NCBI GenBank assembly: GCA_963795055.1
Contig: CAWCGJ010000003.1
Location: forward strand, 62,001-126,000
Length of the DNA: 64,000 nucleotides
From: JASHPR01 sp963795055
Lineage (GTDB): Bacteria; Actinomycetota; Actinomycetes; Streptosporangiales; Streptosporangiaceae
Direction of reading: 5' to 3'
The notes under the pieces were generated by a model, which saw only the letters and a program-made list of their open reading frames with translations, did not search any database and was not told the origin of the DNA. The translations under genes were made by a program, and so were the position numbers. Below are positions 17,322-26,207 of the stretch, one piece after another. Every line of letters starts with the position of its first letter. The first letter of the stretch is position 1.

Positions 17322-18362
17322 CTAAGCGTAAACGAAGTTGGTGGCGGCTTCGGGGTCGGGGAACGGGCTGCGCAGCGCGAACTCCACCGCGTCGGCCATC
17401 TCCGCGCGGGCCGCGTCCGCGATCTGGTCGGCCTCGGCGGCACTCAGCGTCCCGTTGCCGACCAGGAACCCGCGCATGCGCGGCACCGGGTCGCCGCGCT
17501 TGGCGGCCTCGTACTCCTCGGGCGCCCCGAACACCTCCACCGCCTCGTGCTCGGGGAAATGCAGCGGCACGCCGGGCGGGGCGATGATGTTGCCGTGCGC
17601 GCTCAGGCGGTAGATCCGGGACTCCACCAGCGTCGGGCCCTCGCCCGCCCGGGCCCGGCTGACCGCCGCCGCGACCTCGCGGTAGACCGCGACCGGGTCG
17701 CCGCCGTCCACCGTCGCCCCGGGCATGCTGTAGGCGACGGCCTTGACCGCGAGCGGCTCGCCGGCCGCGGCGTTCGCGTCCTCCTGCTCGGCCCGGGTCA
17801 CCACGTTGTAGCCGTTGTTCTCCAGCACGTACACGATCGGCAGCTTCCACAGCGACGCGATGTTGAGTGACTCGTGAAACGCGCCCTGCTTCGCGGCGCC
17901 GTCACCGAAGAAGCAGGCCACGACCTGCCCCTCGCCGCGGATCTGGGCGGCGTAGGCCACGCCGGTGGCCTGCGGGATGCCCTGGCCGACAATGCCCGAG
18001 GTGCCGAGGAACCCGCGCCCGGGGTCGGTCAGGTGCATCGACCCGCCGTAGCCGCCGCACAGGCCGGTCGTCCGGCCGTAGATCTCCGCCATCATCGCCG
18101 TGGCCGGCGTGCCGAGGGTCAGCGGGTAGCCATGGCACCGGTAGGTCGCCATCAGCTGGTCCCGCGGCTCGAGCGCGGCCAGCGACCCGACGATCGACGC
18201 CTCCGCCCCGTCGGCCAGGTGGGTGTGCCCGCGGATCACGCCCGGATGCTCGGTGAACGTGGCCTTGACGCGTTCCTCGAACTCCCGGATCCGGACCATC
18301 TGGGTGTAGATCCCGATGAGCCGGCCTGCGTCCAGGCCGGCCGTGCCTTCGTTACCAGCCAA
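17322..18362 (-). CDS. TPP-dependent dehydrogenase E1, alpha subunit
   Basis: A 346-residue alpha subunit. The TPP-binding motif GDGAAKQGAFHESLN...ENNGYN lies near residues 170-205. The family hallmarks GLCGGYGGSMHLTD and GIVGQGIPQATG precede it, and the phosphorylation-loop region RLSAHG is present. The start is TTG 18362, supported by a strong GGAAGGAG site upstream. It forms a pair with the beta gene and follows the TIM-barrel isomerase gene by 1 bp, so the three genes are probably one operon. Acetoin dehydrogenase-type E1 is as likely as pyruvate or branched-chain types. Confidence 0.9.
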   Translation of the reverse strand: MAGNEGTAGLDAGRLIGIYTQMVRIREFEERVKATFTEHPGVIRGHTHLADGAEASIVGSLAALEPRDQLMATYRCHGYPLTLGTPATAMMAEIYGRTTGLCGGYGGSMHLTDPGRGFLGTSGIVGQGIPQATGVAYAAQIRGEGQVVACFFGDGAAKQGAFHESLNIASLWKLPIVYVLENNGYNVVTRAEQEDANAAAGEPLAVKAVAYSMPGATVDGGDPVAVYREVAAAVSRARAGEGPTLVESRIYRLSAHGNIIAPPGVPLHFPEHEAVEVFGAPEEYEAAKRGDPVPRMRGFLVGNGTLSAAEADQIADAARAEMADAVEFALRSPFPDPEAATNFVYA

Positions 18363-18363
18363 C

Positions 18364-19302
18364 TCAGGCTCCTTCCCGTGGGCTGGCGCCGCGCCCGGCC
18401 GGCGTGGCCGGGCTCGGCCCGAACTGGGCGGCGGTGGCCTGGTAGGCCCGCCGGTACATCTCCCGCATGGGCAGCTCCCGCAGCTGCGCCGACAGCACCT
18501 CTACGCCCCACGGCCCGCCATAGCCGAGGGCCTGGCCGGCGGCCACGTAGCGGTCAACGCCCAGCTCGCCCTCGCCGGGCAGCTTGCGGTGGTTCAGGGT
18601 TTCCTCGGACAGGTCCGGCATGTTGGCGACCTGGCCGTCGCTCAGCTCTATCCAGGACAAGAACGGCAGCGGGATCTGGCCGAGGTCGCCCGGCGGGATG
18701 CGCAGCTTGCCCAGGTGCCAGGTGTCGAGCGCGATGCCGCCGTTATCCGCCCCGGCGCCGGCCACGACCGCGAGAGCCTGCGCCACGCTGTGCACGTTGG
18801 CGTCGAAAGGCATGAACTCGTAAACGATTTTCGCCGCCGTGCGCTGCGCGGCCTCGGCGCAGAGCCCGGCAAATTCCTCGGTGATCTTCCCGATAGCGCA
18901 CGGCGTTCCGGCGAGGTTCCCCACCTTGATGTGATGCGCCTCCAGCACGCCGCCCGCCTCGAGTAGCAGCCTGCGCCGCGCGTCAGCGGCGGTCCTGCGT
19001 TCATCGCCGGAATCGATGAACCAGTCCGTCAGGAACTCCAGTTCCAGGTACCTCAGGCCATTGTCGGCGAGGATCTGCTTCATCTCGCCCAGGGTCCGGG
19101 TCGCCAGCACGTGCTCGAGATCAGCGTGCCAGAGCCCGATGCCGCGAAAGCCGGCCCGGGCCGCCTCCTCGCAGCGGTCCCGGAAGTCGAACAGGCTCCA
19201 TTCGCGGCCGGTCTTCACCTGGACCGGGCCCGCCAGCGTCCAGTACAGGCCGACCAGGCTGACGCCGGGCGGGGTAGCGGGAGGCTCCGGGGCCGGGCTC
19301 AT
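18364..19302 (-). CDS. Sugar phosphate isomerase/epimerase-like TIM-barrel protein
   Basis: About 312 residues of the xylose isomerase-like (AP endonuclease 2) barrel. Segments include FRGIGLWHADLEH, YLELEFLTDWF, AAKIVYEFMPFDAN, IALDTWHLGK and WGVEVLSAQLRELP, which supply the usual Glu/His/Asp metal ligands. Members include inosose and hydroxypyruvate isomerases and 3-dehydroshikimate dehydratases. ATG 19302 is taken as the start; GTG 19356 would add a Pro/Ala-rich leader that is not part of the fold. It sits immediately upstream of the E1 alpha gene and diverges from the amidohydrolase. The substrate is unknown. Confidence 0.75.
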   Translation of the reverse strand: MSPAPEPPATPPGVSLVGLYWTLAGPVQVKTGREWSLFDFRDRCEEAARAGFRGIGLWHADLEHVLATRTLGEMKQILADNGLRYLELEFLTDWFIDSGDERRTAADARRRLLLEAGGVLEAHHIKVGNLAGTPCAIGKITEEFAGLCAEAAQRTAAKIVYEFMPFDANVHSVAQALAVVAGAGADNGGIALDTWHLGKLRIPPGDLGQIPLPFLSWIELSDGQVANMPDLSEETLNHRKLPGEGELGVDRYVAAGQALGYGGPWGVEVLSAQLRELPMREMYRRAYQATAAQFGPSPATPAGRGASPREGA

Positions 19303-19451
19303 CCGGGCCGCCGGGTTGGCCGGGGCCGCCGGGCTGGCCGGGGCTGCCGGGGTCACCGGGGCCGCCGGGCGGCTGTAGCGTTGACGCGACAGCCGGGATG
19401 TCGCCGTGGTGCCGTGTCAGCCGGCGGACAGAGGGCCCGAGGGGGCGTGCC

Positions 19452-20321
19452 GTGAACATTGGCGATCTCGTCGCGATCGACGTGCACGTGCACGCCGAGG
19501 TGTCCGCGGCCGGCCAGGACACGCTCAGCCCGGAGCTGCTCGAGGCCTCCCGCGCCCTGTTCAAGGCCGGCGGCCGCCCCCCGACCCTGCCCGAGATCGC
19601 CGCGTACTACCGGGAGCGGCGGATGGCCTGCGTGGTGTTCTCGGTGGACGCCGAGGCGGCCACGGGCGTGCCCGGGGTGCCGAACGAGGAGGTGGCCAAG
19701 GCAGCCGCGGACAACCCGGACGTCATGATCCCGTTCGCCAGCATCGACCCGGCCCGGGGCCGGGCCGGCGTCCGCCAGGTGCACAGGCTGGTGACCGAGC
19801 TCGGCATGCGCGGCTTCAAGTTCCATCCCAACGTCCAGGCCTTCTACCCCAATGACCGGATCGCCTACCCGCTGTACGCGGCGATCGAGGAACTCGGTGT
19901 CCCGGTGGTGTTCCACACCGGGCAGAGCGGGATCGGCGCCGGCGCCGCCGGCGGGGGCGGCATCAGGCTGAAGTACTCCAACCCGCTGTTCGTCGACGAC
20001 GTGGCCGCGGATTTCCCCGGCCTGCCTATCGTGCTGGCCCATCCGTCTTTCCCCTGGCAGGACGAGGCCCTGGCCGTGGCCATGCACAAACCGCTGGTAC
20101 ATATCGACCTGTCCGGCTGGTCACCCAAGTACTTCCCGCCGCAACTCGTCCAGTACGCCAACACCCTGCTGCAGGACAAGGTCCTGTTCGGCTCGGACTA
20201 CCCGCTGATCACCCCCGATCGCTGGCTGGCCGACTTCGACGCGCTGCCGATCAAGCCCGAGGTACGCCCGAAGATCCTCAAGGACAACGCCGTCCGGCTG
20301 CTCGGGCTCGCCGCCGGCTGA
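19452..20321 (+). CDS. Amidohydrolase family 2 (ACMSD-like) protein
   Basis: A 289-residue TIM-barrel metal-dependent hydrolase or decarboxylase. The metal motif HVH is at 12-14 (AIDVHVHAE), with a mid-domain GFKFHPNVQAFYPND, a His in VLAHPSFPW and the closing LFGSDYPLITPDRW containing the catalytic Asp. The ACMSD/amidohydrolase-2 family includes non-oxidative decarboxylases and lactonases. The start is GTG 19452, preceded by a GAGGG site. It is convergent with the PaaX-type regulator and only 25 bp from it. Confidence 0.85.
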   Translation: MNIGDLVAIDVHVHAEVSAAGQDTLSPELLEASRALFKAGGRPPTLPEIAAYYRERRMACVVFSVDAEAATGVPGVPNEEVAKAAADNPDVMIPFASIDPARGRAGVRQVHRLVTELGMRGFKFHPNVQAFYPNDRIAYPLYAAIEELGVPVVFHTGQSGIGAGAAGGGGIRLKYSNPLFVDDVAADFPGLPIVLAHPSFPWQDEALAVAMHKPLVHIDLSGWSPKYFPPQLVQYANTLLQDKVLFGSDYPLITPDRWLADFDALPIKPEVRPKILKDNAVRLLGLAAG

Positions 20322-20346
20322 GCCGCCGCCCGGTGCCTGCCCGGGA

Positions 20347-21441
20347 TCATGGCGCGGAGGCCAGCCGGGCCCGCCGGGCTGGTCCCGCGGCGGCGCCCGC
20401 GGGCGAGCCCGGCCCGGGCTCGCCGCGGGCGCTGTGACCGTTGCCGGCGCTGGCGGTGGTCAGCTCAGAGCTGTGGTACGCGGCCCTGGTCGCGAGCTCG
20501 CGGCTGTACCGGGCGATGATCTGCCGGACCCGGTGCGCGGCCAGCGGGCCGAGCAGGTCGTAGGTGAGGATGAACAGCTCGCGGGCGGCGGCCCGCGGCC
20601 ACGCGTCGGGCAGCAGCTCGCCGGGCAGGTCGGGATCGAGCCCGGGGAACGCCCGCCACTCGTCCATGACCCGGGTCCGGGCCACCAGTGCCTCTACCGG
20701 GGACACCTGGCCGGCGAGCGCGCGCTCCTGCAGCCGCTGGGCGTAGGAGATGAAGGCGTCATAACGGGCGCTCAGGTCATCGAGATCCCACGCGCGCTGC
20801 GGGAACCCGTCGGGCTCCATGCCGGGGACGGTCGTGGCGCGGAACGCGGTCGCGGTGCTGATGCCGAGCCCGGAGAGCTGGCTGACCACCTCGGAGGCGC
20901 GGTCGCGGGGGGCCACCCACAGCCCGTCGTAAAGCGGGGCGAAGCCGAGCCAGCGAAGCTGCTTGCGCAGCGCGTCGCGGGCGGCCCGGTTGTGCTCGGG
21001 AATCGAGAACGCCACCAGGCTCCACATCCCGTCCCACGGCTGTGTCTGCTCTCCGAAGGAGAAGATGTGGCGCGCTCCCTCGTCGAGTATCTGCGCCGCG
21101 CGCTCGCTGAGGCGCACGAAGGTACGCCGCCCGACCTTGGAGGTGACCAGGAGCCGGTTTCGGGTCAGGCGGCTGAGCGCGGCCCGGGCGGCCGAGTCGC
21201 TGACGCCGAACTCCGCGAGCAGCCCGACCAGCGCGGCCGACGGCAGGGACTCGGTGTGCTGCCACCAGTAGTCCCCGAGCAGCGTGAGCAGCAGCCGCGG
21301 CGGTCTCTGGGCGACCCCCCACGGCCGGGACTCGGAGCCGTCCTCGCCGGAGAGGATCGCAGGCTCCGCGGCGGGATGCTCCGCGCCTGGCTGCCCCACG
21401 GTGGGCTCCGCGGCGGGGTGCGACGGACGAGAGACGGCCAC
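20347..21441 (-). CDS. PaaX-family transcriptional regulator
   Basis: About 364 residues. The N-terminal winged helix (LLTLLGDYWWQHTESLPSAAL, then DSAARAALSRLTRNRLL) is followed by the PaaX core WDGMWSLVAFSIPEHNRAARDALRKQLRWLGF and LYDGLWVAPRD. PaaX proteins are usually near 300 residues and sense aryl-CoA thioesters; this one has extra low-complexity sequence at both ends. GTG 21441 is a working choice, since the leader before the domain is weakly conserved-looking and another start inside it is possible. It may regulate the flanking catabolic genes. Confidence 0.8.
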   Translation of the reverse strand: MAVSRPSHPAAEPTVGQPGAEHPAAEPAILSGEDGSESRPWGVAQRPPRLLLTLLGDYWWQHTESLPSAALVGLLAEFGVSDSAARAALSRLTRNRLLVTSKVGRRTFVRLSERAAQILDEGARHIFSFGEQTQPWDGMWSLVAFSIPEHNRAARDALRKQLRWLGFAPLYDGLWVAPRDRASEVVSQLSGLGISTATAFRATTVPGMEPDGFPQRAWDLDDLSARYDAFISYAQRLQERALAGQVSPVEALVARTRVMDEWRAFPGLDPDLPGELLPDAWPRAAARELFILTYDLLGPLAAHRVRQIIARYSRELATRAAYHSSELTTASAGNGHSARGEPGPGSPAGAAAGPARRARLASAP

Positions 21442-22022
21442 GTTCCCGAGGGTATCGAACGGCCGTGCATCATGACCACGGCCATCACACGAGTTCAATC
21501 CGACGCCAGGCACCTGGCAAGGAGCCTGAAGGTAACGCTGATCGGCTTCGGTAATGTCATACGTCGTCTCGCAGGCCCGGTGCCCGGCGCCCGGGAACCC
21601 CGGGCGCGTGCACCGCACCGGCCCGTCCGCCGTCCTGAGGCGGCCGCTGACGCCAAGGCAACGGGCGGAGTGCGTCCGCACTTCCCCTGGCGTGCGGCCC
21701 GGCGGCCTTCCTGCCCCGGCGGCCACCACCCATGGCACAGGACTCGGCCGGGCGCTGCCCGGTCCCTGTGGCGCGCCCGGCCGAGTGATCGCTGCGTATG
21801 TTACTACGGTCGTCAGCCGCGATGTCACGGGTCCGGGATAACCGGATGCCTACGGGCCGGCCAGCCCGAGGAAACGGCCGGGCACGGCGGACCCTCTTGG
21901 CACCCGGCGGATCCGGTGATTAGATGCGCGTGTCACCACCGTCGTAGAGCGGAATGTCATAGGTCGGGGTAACGCGACGCCTGGGCCGCACCGGGCCCAG
22001 GCGCGGCAACGGATGGAGCGCG
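21442..22022. other. Regulatory intergenic region between divergent PaaX and LysR genes
   Basis: This 581-bp gap has no convincing gene. It contains two similar 33-bp direct repeats (21798-21830 and 21930-21963), two copies of AATGTCATAnGTCG exactly 400 bp apart (21553-21566 and 21953-21966), and a GCCTGGGCC/GGCCCAGGC hairpin at 21979-22002 just before the LysR gene. This is a likely control region for one or both regulators. Confidence 0.5.
21798..21963. promoter_or_regulatory. Pair of imperfect 33-bp direct repeats upstream of the LysR gene
   Basis: Copy 1 (21798-21830) and copy 2 (21930-21963) share the pattern TGTyACyACnGTCGT, then about 8 variable bases, then ATGTCA. About two thirds of positions match with no gap. 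Copy 2 overlaps the AATGTCATAGGTCG word. They are candidate regulator-binding sites, perhaps for the LysR protein itself. Confidence 0.4.
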
Positions 22023-23066
22023 ATGACTCGTCCCGTCAGCCACCTGGCCAGCCTGGACCTGAACCTGCTCGTGGCGCTGCGCGAGCTGCTCAGCGAGCGG
22101 AACGTCACCCGGGCCGCGGAGCGGCTCGGGGTCACCCAGCCCGCAGCGAGCGCGGCGCTGGCACGGCTGCGCCGGCACTTCGGCGACGAGCTTCTCGTGC
22201 GGGACAAGGGCGGGTACACGCTGACGGCGCTGGCCGCGCAGCTGGCCGAGCAGGTCGACGCGGTATGCGGCGCGGCGGAGCGGCTGTTCGCCGCGAGCAC
22301 CCATTTCGACCCGGCCACGTCCGAGCGCGAGTTCACGCTGGTGATGGCCGACTACACGATCGGGGTCATGGGGGAGGCGCTGTCGCAGCTCATTCACGAG
22401 GCGGCGCCCCGGGCCCGGCTGCACATCAGGCTGGTCCGGGAGTCGCTGGCCACCGAGTACGCGGGCGCCATCCGGTTCATCGACGGGATGGTCGCGCCGC
22501 CCACGCACGGCTTCGCGCTGCCGAACACCCGGTCGGCGGAGCTGTTCCGGGACCGCTGGGTGTGCCTGGTCGCGGCGTGCAACCCGGTGCTGGCCGCCGG
22601 CGAGCTGCGGCTGGCCGACCTCGCCCGGCTGCCCTGGGTGGCGCCGTACTACCAGGGGACCACGTCCGCCGCTCCCATCATGCGGCAGTTCACGCTGCTG
22701 GACATCCAGCCGCACATCGCGGTCCGGGTGGAGAGCTACCTCGCGGTTCCGCATTTCGTGGCCGGCACCGACCGCATCGCGCTGATGCAGGAGCGCCTCG
22801 CCGCCCGGCTGGCCGACCGGATGGACCTGCGGGTCATGGAGTGCCCGGGGCAGACCGAGCCGATCGTCGAGGCGCTGTGGTGGCACCGGCAGTACGAGGA
22901 CGACATCGCCCACGCCTGGCTGCGCCGGCTCATCGTGGAGGCCGCCCGCGGGCTGGACCGCCGCGTGCGGCGCGTGCCTGGCCCGCCCCCCGCCTGGCCC
23001 GCCAGCGGCCGGCCCCGCGCCGGCGGCGGCCAGGCGGCCGCTATCAGACGCCTTTATACCCAATAG
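22023..23066 (+). CDS. LysR-family transcriptional regulator
   Basis: A 347-residue LysR-type regulator of the NodD-like branch. The helix-turn-helix is at about residues 12-60: LDLNLLVALRELLSERNVTR, AAERLGVTQPAASAALARL, then FGDELLVRDKGGYTLT. A C-terminal substrate-binding domain begins near residue 100 (FTLVMADYTIGVMGEAL). The last 25 residues are a Pro/Arg-rich tail not typical of the family. ATG 22023 has GGATGGAG upstream. It precedes the FAD oxidoreductase / aconitase X / transporter run on the same strand, so it is the best candidate for their regulator. Confidence 0.88.
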   Translation: MTRPVSHLASLDLNLLVALRELLSERNVTRAAERLGVTQPAASAALARLRRHFGDELLVRDKGGYTLTALAAQLAEQVDAVCGAAERLFAASTHFDPATSEREFTLVMADYTIGVMGEALSQLIHEAAPRARLHIRLVRESLATEYAGAIRFIDGMVAPPTHGFALPNTRSAELFRDRWVCLVAACNPVLAAGELRLADLARLPWVAPYYQGTTSAAPIMRQFTLLDIQPHIAVRVESYLAVPHFVAGTDRIALMQERLAARLADRMDLRVMECPGQTEPIVEALWWHRQYEDDIAHAWLRRLIVEAARGLDRRVRRVPGPPPAWPASGRPRAGGGQAAAIRRLYTQ

Positions 23067-23186
23067 GCAAATTGTTTGTTTGCCCGCCGGTCACGGCAAT
23101 CTTAACGTAGCGGCAAGGCAGATCATTTTCCTGCGCATTTCGCGGACCTGACACGGCGCTTTCGCCGGATCCGGACAGGAGCGTTC

Positions 23187-24473
23187 ATGCCGCATGCCCT
23201 GACCGAATTGAAGCTCAATGCGGTCACCAAGCCGGCCAATGTGCGCGCCCATGAGATCCGCGCCGATGTCTGCGTGGTGGGAGCAGGCATCGCGGGATTG
23301 TCCGCGGCCATCGAGTCCGCGCGCCTGGGCCGGGACGTGGTGCTGGTCGACGCTCTCCCGGTGATCGGCGGCCAGATGGTCCACTCCCTCATCGGGCTGT
23401 TCTGCGGGGTCTTCGGAAACGCCCCCGGCTACCCGCAGCTGACGCACGGCGTCTTCGACGACATATTCTGCGAGCTTGGCGCGACCGGCGACCTGCATTT
23501 CCAGCGCGGGCATACGACCACGGTGTTCTATAACGAGGTCGCGCTCGGGCGGTGGCTGGAGACGACCATCCTCTCGCTGGGGGTCCGGACCATTCTCGGC
23601 ACCGTGCTGCGGCACGTCGACATCCGCGACGGCCGGATCCAGTCGATCTCGCTGGCGTCCCGTTACGGAAATGTGTCGGTGAGCGCCGCCGGATACGTCG
23701 ACGCCAGCGGCGACGCGGCCCTCGCCTGGGAGGCGGGCCTGCCCTGCTGGGTGCCGGAACGGCCGATCTACGGCTCCCAGCAGGTCATCGTCGAGAACGT
23801 CGACGAGAGCCAGAAACCCGACGCCGGGGAGATGGACGCGCGCATCGCGGAGAAGGCCGGCGAGTACGGGCTGCTCCGGCGCGGCGGGCTGGCCTTCTTC
23901 TTCCCGGGCCGGGGCACCGCGGTGCTCAACGTGACCCACATCGAGGCCCCCATGGACCCGGTCCGCGCCTCGGCGGCGCAACTCGACGGGAAGGCGCAGG
24001 CCGACGGGGCGATCGCCCTGCTGCGCGCCGAGTTCCCGAAGGCGTTCGGCGAGGCCCGGGTGCGGGCCTACGGCTACCCGGGGCGGCGGCAGACCCGGTG
24101 GATCCGGGGCCGCCACCAGCTCACGCTCGACGAGGTCCGGGCGGGAACGCGGTTCGACGACGCGGTCGCGCGCACCGCCTGGCCCATCGAGCTGCACGAC
24201 CGCGCCGACGGCTACGTGTGGGAGATGTTCGACTCCGCCCACGTCCATTACGTCCCGCTGCGCAGCATGACCCCGCCGGACGCGCACAACCTCGTCGCCG
24301 CCGGCCGCTGCGTCGACGGGGACGCCGCCGCGCTGTCCAGCGTGCGCGTGATGGGCCCGTGCGCCGCCATGGGCGCGGGTGCCGCGCACGCGCTCGACCT
24401 GGCCGGCCCCGGCAGCGTGCACGACATCGACCTGGGCCGGCTGCGCGAGCGGCTGGCCGGGAACCTCGGCTGA
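23187..24473 (+). CDS. FAD-dependent oxidoreductase
   Basis: A 428-residue flavoprotein of the FAD_oxidored/FAD-binding-2-like group. The dinucleotide motif DVCVVGAGIAGLSAAIESARLG lies at about 30-51 with the acidic VDA end of the second strand. VIGGQMVHSLIGLFCGVFGN follows, and a late VAAGRCVDGDAAALSSVRVMGPCAAMG block closes the FAD domain. The start ATG follows ACAGGAGCG. It begins the apparent catabolic operon and is followed 16 bp later by aconitase X. It probably oxidises a hydroxy or amino acid; the substrate is unidentified. Confidence 0.85.
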   Translation: MPHALTELKLNAVTKPANVRAHEIRADVCVVGAGIAGLSAAIESARLGRDVVLVDALPVIGGQMVHSLIGLFCGVFGNAPGYPQLTHGVFDDIFCELGATGDLHFQRGHTTTVFYNEVALGRWLETTILSLGVRTILGTVLRHVDIRDGRIQSISLASRYGNVSVSAAGYVDASGDAALAWEAGLPCWVPERPIYGSQQVIVENVDESQKPDAGEMDARIAEKAGEYGLLRRGGLAFFFPGRGTAVLNVTHIEAPMDPVRASAAQLDGKAQADGAIALLRAEFPKAFGEARVRAYGYPGRRQTRWIRGRHQLTLDEVRAGTRFDDAVARTAWPIELHDRADGYVWEMFDSAHVHYVPLRSMTPPDAHNLVAAGRCVDGDAAALSSVRVMGPCAAMGAGAAHALDLAGPGSVHDIDLGRLRERLAGNLG

Positions 24474-24489
24474 AGGCCAGGGATCGCCG

Positions 24490-25770
24490 ATGAGGCTGAC
24501 CGACGAAGAGAAGGGGATGCTCGACGGCGCCGAAGGGGCCGCGGTCGCGGCCGCGATGGACCTGCTCGTCCGCTACGGCGAGGCGCTCGGCGCCGAGCGG
24601 CTGTGCGACGTCCGCAACGTCGCCGGCACGATGACCCAGCCGTCGCCGGCCAAGGTCAGGCTGGTCCGCGAGGGCGGCTGGCCCAAGGCGTTCGCGGTCA
24701 TCAACCTGGACAGCGACGACGACCTCGACGTCCCGGACATGCGGGTGCCGACCTGCCAGCTGCAGCACGGCTTCGGGACGGACGCCATCGGCATCGCGCC
24801 CTACCCCGCCGAGAACATCGAGCTGCAGGGCGACGCCGAGGCGTTCTACGGCCGCCGCGGGGTGAGCATCCTGGCCACCTGCACGCCCTACCAGGTCGGC
24901 AACATCCCGGTGCGCGGCGAGCACTGCGCGTGGATGGAGTCGTCCGCGGTGATCTACGCCAACTCCGTGCTCGGCGCCCGGACCAACTGCGAGGGGGCCG
25001 CGTCGACCGGCGCCGCCTCGCTGACCGGGAAGATCCCGTGCTGGGGGAACCACACCGACCAGGGCCGCGGCGGCACCCACCTGATCGACGTCCGGACCCG
25101 GGTGGATGACTTCCTGGACTGGGGGCTGCTGGGCTACTTCGCCGGCGGCGTCGCCGGCGAGGAGCGCCCGGTCATCGTGGGTGACATCGGGCGGCCCGAC
25201 CTCGCGGAGCTCAAGCACTTCGGCGCCGCGGCCGCCACCTCGGGCGGCGTCGAGCTCTACCACATCCCGGGGATCACGCCGGAGGCCGCGACGCTAAGCG
25301 CGGCGTTCGGCCCGGCATCGGTGCCCGAGGAGATCGGGTACGGCCCGGCCGAGCGGCGGGCGGTCTACGCCGACCTCAACTCCCAGGGCACGAGCGCCGA
25401 CGTGGACTTCGTGCTCCTCGGCTGCCCGCACGCCTCCGTGGAGCAGATCTGGCGGGCGGCGCGGGCGCTGGACGGGCGCAGGCTCAGCCCGGGCACCGAG
25501 CTGTGGCTCATGGTGCCGCGGGCGCTCAAGGACGTCGCCGACCGCAGCGGCCACACCGAGATCATCGAGCGGGCCGGCGGGAAGGTGCTCGCCGACTCGT
25601 GTCCCGCGATGTCCCGGGCCGCGCCCGAGGGCACCCGGGTGTTCGCCACCGATTCGGCGAAGCAGGCGCACTACCTGCCCGCGATCCTCGGCATCGAGGC
25701 CTGGTTCGGCACCCTCGACGAGTGCGTCGACGCCGCCGTGACCGGCCGCTGGCGGGGAGGCCTGCGATGA
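24490..25770 (+). CDS. Aconitase X, catalytic (large) subunit
   Basis: A 426-residue member of the AcnX family (DUF521). Family landmarks are MRLTDEEKGMLDGAEGAAVAAAMDLLVRYGEALG, the Fe-S and substrate region with CTPYQVGNIPVRGEHCAWMESSAVIYANSVLGARTNCEG, and KVLADSCPAM with a further Cys (described in parts). Characterised AcnX enzymes are dehydratases acting on cis-3-hydroxy-L-proline or, in archaea, mevalonate 5-phosphate. Here the small swivel domain is a separate overlapping gene, so this is a two-subunit type. ATG 24490 is used. Confidence 0.87.
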   Translation: MRLTDEEKGMLDGAEGAAVAAAMDLLVRYGEALGAERLCDVRNVAGTMTQPSPAKVRLVREGGWPKAFAVINLDSDDDLDVPDMRVPTCQLQHGFGTDAIGIAPYPAENIELQGDAEAFYGRRGVSILATCTPYQVGNIPVRGEHCAWMESSAVIYANSVLGARTNCEGAASTGAASLTGKIPCWGNHTDQGRGGTHLIDVRTRVDDFLDWGLLGYFAGGVAGEERPVIVGDIGRPDLAELKHFGAAAATSGGVELYHIPGITPEAATLSAAFGPASVPEEIGYGPAERRAVYADLNSQGTSADVDFVLLGCPHASVEQIWRAARALDGRRLSPGTELWLMVPRALKDVADRSGHTEIIERAGGKVLADSCPAMSRAAPEGTRVFATDSAKQAHYLPAILGIEAWFGTLDECVDAAVTGRWRGGLR

Positions 25771-26204
25771 GCACCGCGCCGATCATCCTGCACGGCCGGA
25801 CGGTCGTCCCCGGCGCCACCGAGGGCGAGGCGCTGGTGTCGCACGAGCCGATCTCCGGCTGGGGCGGCATCGACCCGGCGCGGGGCGTGATCATCGAGCC
25901 GCGCCACGAGCTGTTCGGGCAGTGCTTCACCGGCAAGATCCTGGTCTTCCCCAGCGCCAAGGGCTCGTCCGGATGGTCCGGGTTCTTCCAGAGCACCCGG
26001 CTGCTGGGCACCGCCCCGATCGGCATGATCTTCGCCCGGGTGAGCACCAAGGCCGCGCTCGGAGCGGTGGTGACCCGGGTACCCGCCGTCACCGACCTCG
26101 ACCGCGATCCCTGCGCGGTGATCAGGACCGGCGACTGGGTGCGCATCGACGCCGACCAGGGCGTCGTGGAGGTGAGCCCGGCGCCCGCACGAGAACGGAG
26201 CTGA
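25767..26204 (+). CDS. Aconitase X, swivel (small) subunit
   Basis: A 145-residue DUF126/AcnX small domain. The phosphate/carboxylate-binding loop SAKGSSGWSGFF follows ILVFP near residue 60, and the fold ends with DWVRIDADQGVVEV. ATG 25767 overlaps the large-subunit stop (ATGA), so the subunits are made together and should form the heterodimer. Separation of the domains distinguishes it from fused bacterial AcnX. Confidence 0.87.
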   Translation: MSTAPIILHGRTVVPGATEGEALVSHEPISGWGGIDPARGVIIEPRHELFGQCFTGKILVFPSAKGSSGWSGFFQSTRLLGTAPIGMIFARVSTKAALGAVVTRVPAVTDLDRDPCAVIRTGDWVRIDADQGVVEVSPAPARERS

Positions 26205-26207
26205 GCC

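Noticed and set aside
21554..21841. 95-codon open frame between the PaaX and LysR genes
   Set aside because: Low-complexity Pro/Arg/Gly translation, no ribosome site, and it overlaps direct repeats that look regulatory.
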